DNA from: Polyangiaceae bacterium
GTDB lineage: Bacteria; Myxococcota_A; Polyangia; Polyangiales; Polyangiaceae
NCBI GenBank assembly: GCA_016715885.1
Contig: JADJXL010000024.1
Span: forward strand, 1 to 64,000
DNA: 64,000 bases
Reading direction: 5' to 3'
In this document: piece after piece, positions 18,526 through 26,520 of the stretch
Layout of the letters: each line of letters begins with the position of its first letter
Position numbering within the stretch: the stretch's first letter is position 1
The notes under the pieces: model-generated
Databases searched by the model: none
What the model saw: the letters and a program-made list of their open reading frames with translations, nothing else
What the model was told of the DNA's origin: nothing
Made by a program: the position numbers and the translations under genes

Positions 18526-18724
18526 TCGTATCCTCGATCATGGCGCGAGACACGGCGTTCAGCGGGCGGTTGAGCGTCATCTTGTACGTTGGATAAGCGA
18601 CGACATCACGTTGCTCGAAATCGGGGAGCACTTTCTTGACGGCTGCGCCATGCACCGCGATGATGCTCGACGTGCCCGGGGGCGGTTCGTAGTTGCCCGG
18701 AGTAAAGTGGTACGAAGCCCACAA
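18491..18724 (-). CDS. Possible small protein or gene fragment
   Basis: A short frame (TTG start at 18724, open to about 18765) reads SYHFTPGNYEPPPGTS and ends INCATNEKRRR. The composition is protein-like, and it overlaps the end of the YfhO fragment tail-to-tail by 35 bases. No ribosome site or family is recognised, so it could be the 3' end of another lost gene. The rest of the gap to 18895 holds nothing clear. Confidence 0.25.
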   Translation of the reverse strand: MWASYHFTPGNYEPPPGTSSIIAVHGAAVKKVLPDFEQRDVVAYPTYKMTLNRPLNAVSRAMIEDTINCATNEKRRR

Positions 18725-18894
18725 GCCATCGTCTGGCGATGCTGCACTGCCGAGCAGCCCGCCTTGTCAGCCCGCCGTGCGTGCGTCATGCGTGCGCACG
18801 GTGGAAATTTCATGGGTGCCGCCACCACGGCTGAGGTGCCTGCTTCGCTTCCGGCCGAGGTGGTGCTAAGGTTCGCCCGCGAGCACGTCGAGCC

Positions 18895-20694
18895 ATGAAA
18901 ATTCCCTACGCCAAATGCGATTTTGCGGCCATCCGTCGCAGCGGGTCCTTTTACGTCGACAAGACCCCGTTTTTCCCGCACCTGGAGAACGCCGGCGGCG
19001 AACATCTGATCTTCCTGCGGCCACGCAGGTTCGGCAAATCGACCCTGATCAGCACGCTCGAAAACTACTACGACATCGCTCTTGCCGACAAATTCGACGA
19101 GCTGTTTGGCGGACTGTGGGTCCACGAGCACCCGACGCCCGAGAAAAACAAGTATCTCGTTCTGCGTTTCGATTTTTCCCCGGTGGCATCCGAGGGGACC
19201 GAAGCGGACATTCGCAAGAGTTTTGCCGTGCAAGTCAAGGCATCGATCCGGTCGTTCATCTGGCGGTACGAAAAACTCCTTCCCAGGCTGGCGACGCTGG
19301 AAGCAACGGTCCGATCGGACGAGGAAGATACCGCCGCGCTCATGACGGAGCTCTTTACGGTCGTCCGCGACGCCGAGCACCAGGTCTATTTGCTGATCGA
19401 CGAATACGACCATTTTGGCAATCGGCTGCTTTCGGACGGCTTGATCGACACCTACCAAGGCATCGTGCGCAGCTCGGGATTCGTGCGGAGCTTTTATGCC
19501 AATTTGAAGGCATTTACAATCACGAGCACGCTGGCGCGGATGTTCGTCACGGGCGTGTCGCCCATCATGCTGGACGACTTGTCGAGCGGGTTCAATATCA
19601 TCACGCACGTGTCGCAGCACGATGCGTTGAATGCCTTGGCTGGGTTCACGACGGCGGACGTCGAACGCGCGGTGGACCTGATGCTCCGGGACAGGCCCGA
19701 CTTGGCGGCCGATCCGCGCATTGGTGATCGCAAAGCGCTGCTCGAAACGCTGGAGCGGTATTACGACGGGTATCGATTTTCGGTGTACGCGCAGGACAAA
19801 ATGTACAACTCGACGCTGGTCCTGTATTTCGTCGGCCAGGTCTTGGCGACGGGCAGGTACCCCCGGCAAATGCTCGATTTGAACGTGCGTACCGATTATG
19901 GGCGCCTCTACGGCATTGCTCGAAATACGAGCGGTCAAGAGACCGGCACACGGGAGCTGTTGGAAGAGATCTTGACGAATGAATCGGTCACCAGTCCCCT
20001 GGTCGAGCAATTCGGCACCAGGATGCTTTTTGGCCGAGCGCAAATCGTGTCGCTCTTTTACTACATGGGGATGCTGACCTTCTCCGCTGATGCGATGACC
20101 AGCTCGGATCCCAAGCTCGTCATCCCCAACCGCGTGATGCGCGAGTTGCAATGGAGTTACATCGCGTTTGCCATGGCCGATCACGAGGGCTTGCAAATCG
20201 ACTTGACCGATGTGTCGAGCGCGCTCCGGAAGATGTCGGTGGACGGCGAGATTCAACCCTTGCTCGACTTGTTCCACAAGCAGGTCCTTGGACGCATCAG
20301 CAATCGGGACCTCATCCAATTCGATGAAAAAACGATGAAGCTGATGCTGTTTGCGTATTTGTCGCAAACCAATTCGTTTTACTTGATGAGCGAAAAAGAG
20401 GTCACGCAGGGTTATTGCGATTTGTTGCTGGCGCTCCGAGGCAATGCATCGGCGGCCAAGTACGCGTGGATCATCGAGGCGAAATACGTGAAGACCGACG
20501 CGACGGACAAGGACATCGAAGCTGCAGTTGCAAAAGGTTTTGCGCAGATCGAGCGGTATGCGGCGGACGCGGACTTGGTCAAGATGCTGACGCTGGGCAA
20601 CCATTTGCGAGCTGGCGTCTTGGTGTTCGTCGGGACGAAAGACGTGCGCTATTGGGCGTGGGAGACGGCCGCATCGAGCGCTTTGCGATCATAG
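18895..20694 (+). CDS. AAA-ATPase-like protein with C-terminal PD-(D/E)XK nuclease domain
   Basis: This is a 599-residue protein of the AAA_ATPase-like/DUF1703 type. The N-terminus (IPYAKCDFAAIRRSGSFYVDKT) and the P-loop RPRRFGKSTLIS at about residues 42-53 are typical of the family. Walker B is probably VYLLIDEYDHF near residue 165. The C-terminal nuclease-like domain has YAWIIEAKYVK, where the acidic residue and Lys of PD-(D/E)XK lie, followed by a helix (AFAQIERYAADADL-like). These proteins are predicted mobile or defence-associated ATPase-nucleases with no well-established substrate. A 2-kb reverse-strand ORF covers the same region and is treated as a shadow. The start follows no strong ribosome site. 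Confidence 0.85.
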   Translation: MKIPYAKCDFAAIRRSGSFYVDKTPFFPHLENAGGEHLIFLRPRRFGKSTLISTLENYYDIALADKFDELFGGLWVHEHPTPEKNKYLVLRFDFSPVASEGTEADIRKSFAVQVKASIRSFIWRYEKLLPRLATLEATVRSDEEDTAALMTELFTVVRDAEHQVYLLIDEYDHFGNRLLSDGLIDTYQGIVRSSGFVRSFYANLKAFTITSTLARMFVTGVSPIMLDDLSSGFNIITHVSQHDALNALAGFTTADVERAVDLMLRDRPDLAADPRIGDRKALLETLERYYDGYRFSVYAQDKMYNSTLVLYFVGQVLATGRYPRQMLDLNVRTDYGRLYGIARNTSGQETGTRELLEEILTNESVTSPLVEQFGTRMLFGRAQIVSLFYYMGMLTFSADAMTSSDPKLVIPNRVMRELQWSYIAFAMADHEGLQIDLTDVSSALRKMSVDGEIQPLLDLFHKQVLGRISNRDLIQFDEKTMKLMLFAYLSQTNSFYLMSEKEVTQGYCDLLLALRGNASAAKYAWIIEAKYVKTDATDKDIEAAVAKGFAQIERYAADADLVKMLTLGNHLRAGVLVFVGTKDVRYWAWETAASSALRS

Positions 20695-20771
20695 AAACCA
20701 TCGACGGTTTTCGAGCAGACGAATGTTTCCCGACCTTCCATTCTTCCTCGCACTCGTGTACAATCGCCCGC

Positions 20772-22079
20772 GTGGAACTACGTGCGGGTGATCGCATCGA
20801 TCGATATACGCTGGTCCGGCCGCTGGGCAAAGGCGGGCAAGGATCGGTTTGGCAAGTCGTCGATCCGCTCGATGAAGGCTCGCTGCGCGCACTGAAGATC
20901 GTGCAGCTTGCGGATGCGGGTCAAGCGGCCTTCGTGCGAGCTCGGCGTGAAGCCAAAATCCTGGCGCACTTGACGCATCCGTCGCTGTGTGCGTGTTACG
21001 GGCTCTTTGAAGACTTGGATCGCGGCCTCGTCGGCGTCGTGCTCGATCTCGTCCAAGGTCGTCCGCTCGATGACCTCGTGCACGAAGGCCGGCTCGATCA
21101 AGCCCAGCGCATGGCCATTCTGCGCCAAGTGGCGGAGGTGCTCGCGCATGTACACGCAGCGGGTTTGGCGCATCGGGACTTGAAGCCGGGAAACATCCTC
21201 GTGACCGACGGCTTTTGGAGTCGGCCGGATTTGCCGGGCACCGTCAAGCTCGTCGATTTCGGCATTGCCGTGCCCCTCGGCAATCCGCAAAAGCTCACGT
21301 CGGTGGGCGGAGTGATTGGGACGATTCCGTATTTGTCGCCCGAGCTGTTCGATCCGCGGGGGCGAGCTTCGTCCGAAGAGAGCTGCGCGCGAGATGTGTT
21401 TGCGTTTGGCGTGATTGCGTATGAGCTGCATTTCGGTGGGCATCCGACGGGACTTGGGCATTCGGCGTCTTTCGAGGTCGTGGCGCAGCGTTATCGCGAA
21501 CTGCTTTCGGGAGCGCGGGCGTGGCCGCCGCGAAGCATGCCTGGGGCGTGGGGTTTGGCGATGAATGCTTGCTTGGCCTTGCGACCGGAGGATCGACCGC
21601 GCAATGGAGGCGAATTGCTGGAGATTTTGCGGACGGGCCGCATGCCTGCGCGGCCCGTGATTTCCCGCACGGAAACGCATACGCCAGCTCCGGGGTCATT
21701 GTCGCCGAGCTCGCCGCGGGTTGGCAGATCAATGACTCCCGCGACGGAGCCGATGACGGCGCCGATGCCCATGGTTTCGCCCGGTCCGCCTCCGCCACCG
21801 GTCCACGAGCGTCCTGTGGCAAAGTCGATTCACGGGCCGCTGTATGCGTTGGCGCTGGCCATCGTGGCGCTCGCGGCCGTCATTTATTTCAAGGATGCGG
21901 GCAAATCGACGGATGCCGAATCACCGCTCATTCCGCTGCCGCAGGCGACTTCGGTGGCGCAATCGCCGGAGCCCCCGGCACCGGCAACGAAGCCTGGGTA
22001 TGAACGTGCGACCTCCCGTCCAGAAGCAGGGGGAATGTTGCGGCGGTCCGGAATGCAAGGAGCCGCAGAAAAATATTAA
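20772..22079 (+). CDS. Transmembrane Ser/Thr protein kinase
   Basis: The GTG at 20772 begins MELRAGDRIDRYTLVRPLG. The kinase domain (about 1-270) has GKGGQGSVW, the Lys in ALKIVQL, HRDLKPGN, LVDFGIA and PYLSPEL, all catalytically plausible. A Pro-rich linker and one transmembrane helix (GPLYALALAIVALAAVIYF, about 354-373) follow. The end overlaps the next gene by 80 bases in another frame. That next product is Cys-rich, has no signal peptide, and would suit the outside of the membrane. A single-base shift near 22000 would fuse it to the kinase as a sensor domain; this is not shown. It heads an operon with the FHA-sigma54 activator. Confidence 0.9.
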   Translation: MELRAGDRIDRYTLVRPLGKGGQGSVWQVVDPLDEGSLRALKIVQLADAGQAAFVRARREAKILAHLTHPSLCACYGLFEDLDRGLVGVVLDLVQGRPLDDLVHEGRLDQAQRMAILRQVAEVLAHVHAAGLAHRDLKPGNILVTDGFWSRPDLPGTVKLVDFGIAVPLGNPQKLTSVGGVIGTIPYLSPELFDPRGRASSEESCARDVFAFGVIAYELHFGGHPTGLGHSASFEVVAQRYRELLSGARAWPPRSMPGAWGLAMNACLALRPEDRPRNGGELLEILRTGRMPARPVISRTETHTPAPGSLSPSSPRVGRSMTPATEPMTAPMPMVSPGPPPPPVHERPVAKSIHGPLYALALAIVALAAVIYFKDAGKSTDAESPLIPLPQATSVAQSPEPPAPATKPGYERATSRPEAGGMLRRSGMQGAAEKY

Positions 22080-22530
22080 AAATACCTATTGCGAGCACAC
22101 CGAGAAAACGAAGTGTACACGGTGCAACTCCGGCCGGTCGTACGTGCCGGAGCGTTGTGCCAAACCCCTCGACCCCAATCGATCCTTCATGCTTCGACTC
22201 GCGAGCGTACAAGCAAACTCGCTCGGCGCCAAGGTTTGCTTTTGGCGGGCAACGGATCCTCAGACCAGCGCCAAATGCGTGCGCAAACGCGACGCTTCCG
22301 ACATTGCTGCCCCCAATCGCGGCGTGGCATACGTCGAACGGCTACCGGTGACGACGCGGGATCTGTTGGAGGGCAATTTGTACGTAGAGGTCGAGGAGGG
22401 CGGACACGTCTCGGCGCGGGGCAAAACCAATACCTCGAAAAGCTTGTTGGTTTCCACGTTATGCGTGGGACTGAGCCGGAAGTTCGGCAAAGACAACACT
22501 GAAATAAAATTTTATCTCGACGATCCATGA
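22000..22530 (+). CDS. Cys-rich protein, possibly the extracytoplasmic part of the upstream kinase
   Basis: The product of about 176 residues begins MNVRPPVQKQGECCGGPECK and has nine or more cysteines, mostly in its first 60 residues. A beta-rich C-terminal half follows (LEGNLYVEVEEGGHV). It has no signal peptide or membrane segment of its own. It starts inside the kinase gene and overlaps the sigma54-activator gene by ATGA at 22527-22530, so translation is probably coupled to both. It may be a separate regulator that passes the signal from kinase to activator, or the missing periplasmic domain of the kinase. No family was recognised. Confidence 0.55.
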   Translation: MNVRPPVQKQGECCGGPECKEPQKNIKNTYCEHTEKTKCTRCNSGRSYVPERCAKPLDPNRSFMLRLASVQANSLGAKVCFWRATDPQTSAKCVRKRDASDIAAPNRGVAYVERLPVTTRDLLEGNLYVEVEEGGHVSARGKTNTSKSLLVSTLCVGLSRKFGKDNTEIKFYLDDP

Positions 22531-23798
22531 CCACGACGACCACCCACGACCATCGCGTTCCTCCTCCGCCCGATGCAAAACCAGGCGAGCCCGTACTGAT
22601 TTGCGTCTTTCCCATGCTCGTGGTGTTTCCGGTGCCAAGCTCCGGTAATACCATCGGGCGCAAGGACTTCGCCGACCGCGGAATCCTCGACAAGGAAATC
22701 TCCAGCCGACACTTGCGCTTCTCGCGGCTCGGCGGCGTGCATAAAATCGAAGACGTCAAATCCCGCAATGGCACGTTCGTCAATGGTCATGCGATTGGCG
22801 CGGAGGAGCCTGTCGAAATGCCCGAAGGTGCCGTGGTTCGAATTGGCTGCTCGCTCTTCGTCTTTCGCAGCTCGTTTACCGGCTCTTTTCAGCCGGATGC
22901 TCCTCTCGGCGAGCTGGTCAGTCCTTTCGGATTGCGGAGTTTGCGCCAAAACCTCGAGAAACTCACGAATCAACAGGGGCGCAGCGTGCTCATCGAGGGA
23001 GAGACGGGGACGGGCAAGGAGCTCGTCGCCGAGCAGATTGCCATCCTATTGCGCGGCAAAAACAAAAGCTTCGGGCCGGTGAACGTGGCAGCGATTCCCG
23101 CTTCGGTGTTCGAATCGCATCTGTTTGGGTGGAAAAAGGGGGCCTTTTCAGGAAGCGAAGGAGGTGGCGAAGGGGTCATTCGGGCGCACCGGGGAGGGAC
23201 GGTATTTCTGGATGAAATCGGCGAGCTGTCGCTCGATTTGCAGCCGAAAATCCTGCGGCTCCTCGAAAAACGCGAAGTGTGGCCGGTAGGTGAAAGCAAG
23301 GCAATCAAAGACATCGACGTGACATTCGTGGCGGCGACGAATCGGCCGCTCGATGCCATGGTGGAGGCGGGCACGTTTCGATTGGATTTACGGTCTCGGT
23401 TCGCGCCGCGCCTCTACATTCCGCCGCTGCGCGAGCGCCCCGAGGATATCTTCGCCATTCTGCAAACGCTTTATCAACGTCGTAAAGAGACACTGGAGCC
23501 GGAGGGCATCGAAATCGAGGCGCTCGAGAGGCTCTTGCTATTTCCGTGGAAGGGCAACGTGCGGGAGCTCGACTTGCTGGTGACGCATCTAACGCCGTCG
23601 CGAGAATTGCGGTTGCGAGCGATCGCCGAGGTGCTGGGGCCGAGCGCGGATGATTTGGGCAAGCGTCCGCTGACGCGGGAGCTGGTGAATCGGGTGCTGC
23701 GGGAATGCAGAGGTAATCAGATGGAGGCGGCGCGGCGGCTGGGAGTGGATCGGGCGAAGCTTTTGAGGTTGCTCAAGAAGGTGCAGGCCGAGGGCTGA
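22527..23798 (+). CDS. FHA-domain sigma54-dependent transcription activator
   Basis: This is a 423-residue regulator. The N-terminal FHA domain (about 25-115) has NTIGRKDF, ISSRHLRFS and VKSRNGTFVNG, which bind phosphothreonine. The central AAA+ sigma54-interaction domain follows, with Walker A GETGTGKEL, GTVFLDEIGEL (Walker B), an Arg-rich region RLDLRSRFAPR, and NVREL. Its GAFTGA loop reads GAFSGS. The C-terminal HTH (NRVLRECRGNQMEAARRLGV) is Fis-type. In myxobacteria such FHA-sigma54 activators are activated by Ser/Thr kinases, and here the kinase is encoded in the same operon. The target promoters are unknown. Confidence 0.92.
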   Translation: MTTTTTHDHRVPPPPDAKPGEPVLICVFPMLVVFPVPSSGNTIGRKDFADRGILDKEISSRHLRFSRLGGVHKIEDVKSRNGTFVNGHAIGAEEPVEMPEGAVVRIGCSLFVFRSSFTGSFQPDAPLGELVSPFGLRSLRQNLEKLTNQQGRSVLIEGETGTGKELVAEQIAILLRGKNKSFGPVNVAAIPASVFESHLFGWKKGAFSGSEGGGEGVIRAHRGGTVFLDEIGELSLDLQPKILRLLEKREVWPVGESKAIKDIDVTFVAATNRPLDAMVEAGTFRLDLRSRFAPRLYIPPLRERPEDIFAILQTLYQRRKETLEPEGIEIEALERLLLFPWKGNVRELDLLVTHLTPSRELRLRAIAEVLGPSADDLGKRPLTRELVNRVLRECRGNQMEAARRLGVDRAKLLRLLKKVQAEG

Positions 23799-23876
23799 GT
23801 GAGCGGGCTTCTCGCCACGCCGAACATTGAGCCTCATCGAGCTACCCGAGCAGCTTTCCGAACGCGACCCGTCGAA

Positions 23877-23919
23877 ATCCAGTCCATTTTCTTCGTGCTT
23901 GCCAACGAAAACAGTTGAC
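23877..23919. repeat. Dispersed ~45-bp element, copy B
   Basis: This copy resembles 15871-15915 (shared CTTGCCAACGAA and TTGAC). It precedes the hypothetical gene at 23970 by 51 bases. The remaining sequence between 23799 and 23969 holds nothing else recognisable. Confidence 0.5.
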
Positions 23920-23969
23920 CATCCCGCAAATTCCGTGTGTTCTTGCATCCCACACTCGCGAGGTGCACG

Positions 23970-24740
23970 ATGTATACGGAAGAAGATCGTCGACGTCTGC
24001 TCGAGTCACGCCATGATATCAGCGCGGTCGCAAGCCCCGTCACGTTGACTCCCAATGCAACATATCAAATGGCCATCGTCGCATCTCGCGACGAATTGGC
24101 CCAGGAACGCGTTTCCCTGCAATCAGCCGCGGGACGCGTCGTCCGAGAGCGCGGCGAAACCGATGCCGAACGCGCCAAGCTCGCCGATTCCATCGCGGCC
24201 CTCGTGCGTCGCTATGCATTCGTGCGCGGTAAAGTTCAAGATGCTTTGCTGAACGTCGATCCGGACGTCGCCATCAATGCGACCGAAATCGAACGCCGCA
24301 AACGTCTCGTCGATCGGACGTTCCGTTTGTCGCAATCGGACCTCGAGCGACTGTCACAAGGTGACATCATCGAATTCGTCGGTACGGTCGTCGAAGCGCT
24401 GGGAACCGAACCGGACCTCGTGCCGCTCGGTTATGCCGATTCTTTCGGCGCCGTTCATCAATCGGCCAAGAATGACGCCCAGGAATTCAGCCGGGAGACC
24501 AAGGAAGACGCGCAAGCAATAACTTTGCTGCGTGCAGCGCGCGATGCTTTCGACCGAGCGGCCTATGCGCATACATTGCTCGTCGAATCGATCCTCGTTC
24601 GGCACAATCGCAAGGAAGAGCTCGGCCAATTCATTCTCAGCCGCAATGCGTCCTATGCCGCTCGTCGCGCCGCCCGCGTGCCCCTGAGCGACGAACCCGG
24701 TGGCGGCGACGTGGATGCCCCCCTACCCTCGCCGACGTGA
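23970..24740 (+). CDS. Conserved-looking helical protein of unknown function
   Basis: The start at 23970 (MYTEEDRRRLLESRHD) is preferred over the upstream ATG at 23937, which lies inside the upstream element. The protein of about 256 residues is mostly helical, with strong charge and heptad-like stretches (ERVSLQSAAGRVVRERG), and no transmembrane segment or signal. It ends with a Pro/Asp-rich tail (GGGDVDAPLPSPT). No family or catalytic motif is recognised. It sits between the sigma54 operon and an antitoxin gene, with no shared context. Confidence 0.6.
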   Translation: MYTEEDRRRLLESRHDISAVASPVTLTPNATYQMAIVASRDELAQERVSLQSAAGRVVRERGETDAERAKLADSIAALVRRYAFVRGKVQDALLNVDPDVAINATEIERRKRLVDRTFRLSQSDLERLSQGDIIEFVGTVVEALGTEPDLVPLGYADSFGAVHQSAKNDAQEFSRETKEDAQAITLLRAARDAFDRAAYAHTLLVESILVRHNRKEELGQFILSRNASYAARRAARVPLSDEPGGGDVDAPLPSPT

Positions 24741-24802
24741 CCCTGAACCATCATCGGCGTTGAACTCCTGTTGTCTCCAAGATGACCAGATGATAGACCT
24801 CG

Positions 24803-25105
24803 ATGGTCATGAAACAGGCCGCGCGCAAGTCTCCTGCTCCTCCCCCTCGTCCTCGACGGCTCGGCATCGCGGAAGCCAAGAGCCGGCTTTCCGAAATTCT
24901 TCGCGATGCGGCTGGAGGGCCAACCATCATTCATAGTCGCGGTCGCGATGTCGCTGTCGTCCTCGCCGTCGAAGAATACGATCGCCTCACGGCAGGGCGA
25001 GGCAGCGGAGAACCAGCCGGCGCACGGTTTCTCGAACGCGTGGAGGCACTGAAGCAGCAACATGACGGTGGTGTCGAGGACTTCGCGCCCGAGCCAATGT
25101 CGTGA
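24803..25105 (+). CDS. Phd/YefM-type antitoxin
   Basis: The ~100-residue protein has the Phd/YefM signature: RRLGIAEAKSRLSEIL, then PTIIHSRGRDVAVVLAVEEYDRL. The N-terminal half forms the dimeric DNA-binding fold that autorepresses the operon. The C-terminal tail normally wraps the toxin. The toxin gene expected directly downstream is present only as a fragment (25104-25295). Two ATGs (24803 and 24809) are possible; the first is given. A lone antitoxin whose partner is broken is likely silent or an orphan. Confidence 0.82.
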   Translation: MVMKQAARKSPAPPPRPRRLGIAEAKSRLSEILRDAAGGPTIIHSRGRDVAVVLAVEEYDRLTAGRGSGEPAGARFLERVEALKQQHDGGVEDFAPEPMS

Positions 25106-25295
25106 TGCAGCGCTGGCAAGCGCAGAGATCGAGGTTGAAGCGCGTCGGCAAGGCCGTTCGGTCGAACATCGCGATTTGCTGATTCTCGGAACGGCCAAAG
25201 CGCATTCATTGGGAATCGCCACGAGAAACGTCGCTCACCTCCACGGGCTCGGCATTCCGATCTACGATCCCTTCGAAGACGCTCATATCCTGTGA
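25104..25295 (+). pseudogene. C-terminal half of a VapC/PIN toxin
   Basis: Only the C-terminal part of a PIN domain is left. It runs from DAALASAEIEVEARRQGRS through LLILGTAKAHSLGIATRNVAHL, which carries the family's conserved Asp/Thr-Arg-Asn patch, to LGIPIYDPF. The N-terminal half with the first catalytic Asp and Glu is missing. The frame is joined directly to the antitoxin's stop region (25105). The toxin is therefore very likely inactive, most simply through an internal deletion of about 200 bases. Confidence 0.75.
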
Positions 25296-25381
25296 GCGAG
25301 GGGAAGCTGAACAGCTGCGCGCCCCAAATGCTCACGTAACCACTCGCTTCCCTGGTCCTTGTTCTGCTAACTTCGCTTGCC

Positions 25382-26473
25382 ATGAACAAGGATCAACTCG
25401 TTCGACTTCTCTATGCAGCCATCTTCATGCCCGCCACATTCACCATCGCTTCGTGCACCGAATGCCCGTACACCGAGGTCGTGGAGAGCAAGAACGTGCA
25501 GCTCGATGCAGCCGCCGCATGCGACGCCGCACAATTCGTGACCTTCGGCTACTTTGGGTACGGTTTGCAGTCGTCAGCCTGCACGGACCTCTGTGGGAAT
25601 GCCAAGTACAATCGTTGTCACCTCGAGTATCAATACATCCAAGCTTATGAGGATGCGAATCCATCGGGTGCAGGCGGCGGAGGGGGCGGCGGAGGCGGAC
25701 CCACCTGTCCCATGCGAGGGGCCTCCGTGACTTGTGAAGTGACCGAATCGGGAACGGAATACACGACGGAGTGTGCCGTTCCAGGGCGGCGCCCCGCGGG
25801 CCTCGTCGAGATGACGCTGGATACTCGAGCGATCGGGCGATACTTCGCGACTTCGGCCTATTTCGAGGCAGCCGCGGTCATTGCTTTCGAAAAGCTTCGC
25901 GCCGAATTGGAGGACCTGGGTGCCCCGAGCGATTTGTTGAACGATCTGGCCGATGCCGCTCGCGAAGAGGTGCGCCACGCCGCGCAAATGACGCATTTTG
26001 CCGAGCGTCATGGGATTCGCGTGGAGAATCCGGTGGTCGAGCCTGTTGCCAAGCGATCGGCGTTCGACATTGCATTGGAAAACGCCGTCGAGGGTCTCGT
26101 CAATGAGACATTCGCCGCAGCGACGGCATTGTTTCAGGCCGAATATGCGGAGGACCCGGAAATCCGCGCAGCAATGGCGCGTATTGCCGACGAAGAGTGT
26201 GGGCACGCAGCGCTTGCGTTGCGAATTGCCGCATTCCTCGACGGTCACCTCGATCCGATCCAGCGCGAAATCGTCGAATCACGGAGACACCAGGCCATTG
26301 AAGCCCTTGCAGGGTCGTTGCAGGAGCCGAGCCCCGACGTGCGGCGATGCGCCGGTGTTCCGACGATCGCGGAAGCGACGGGATTGGCTCGACGATTGCG
26401 CCGGAGCATCTGGGGGGAAAACGTGGCGGCGAAATACCGTGGCAATGACGTGAACCCCCTCATCGACGGATGA
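25382..26473 (+). CDS. Ferritin-like diiron lipoprotein
   Basis: This is a 363-residue protein. The signal peptide is YAAIFMPATFTIASC, with the lipobox ending IASC. A Cys-rich segment and a poly-Gly linker (nine Gly, about residue 100) follow. From about residue 150 it has a four-helix ferritin-like fold with two diiron-type motifs, EEVRHAAQM and DEECGHAAL, and further acidic residues (YFEAAAVIAFEKL; NETFAAATALFQAEYAED). The pattern Glu...Glu-x2-His in two helices matches the ferritin-like superfamily, so it probably binds iron outside the cytoplasm. The substrate or oxidant is unknown. Confidence 0.78.
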   Translation: MNKDQLVRLLYAAIFMPATFTIASCTECPYTEVVESKNVQLDAAAACDAAQFVTFGYFGYGLQSSACTDLCGNAKYNRCHLEYQYIQAYEDANPSGAGGGGGGGGGPTCPMRGASVTCEVTESGTEYTTECAVPGRRPAGLVEMTLDTRAIGRYFATSAYFEAAAVIAFEKLRAELEDLGAPSDLLNDLADAAREEVRHAAQMTHFAERHGIRVENPVVEPVAKRSAFDIALENAVEGLVNETFAAATALFQAEYAEDPEIRAAMARIADEECGHAALALRIAAFLDGHLDPIQREIVESRRHQAIEALAGSLQEPSPDVRRCAGVPTIAEATGLARRLRRSIWGENVAAKYRGNDVNPLIDG

Positions 26474-26520
26474 TCAACGCGACGGCGGCTGAGGAGGCAT
26501 TTCCGAAAAGACGATGACGA

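Noticed and set aside
18577..20604. Minus-strand ORF of 675 codons
   Set aside because: It is the antisense of the AAA/PD-(D/E)XK gene on the plus strand, which has real motifs (P-loop, nuclease core). The minus-strand sequence is Arg/His-rich without domains.
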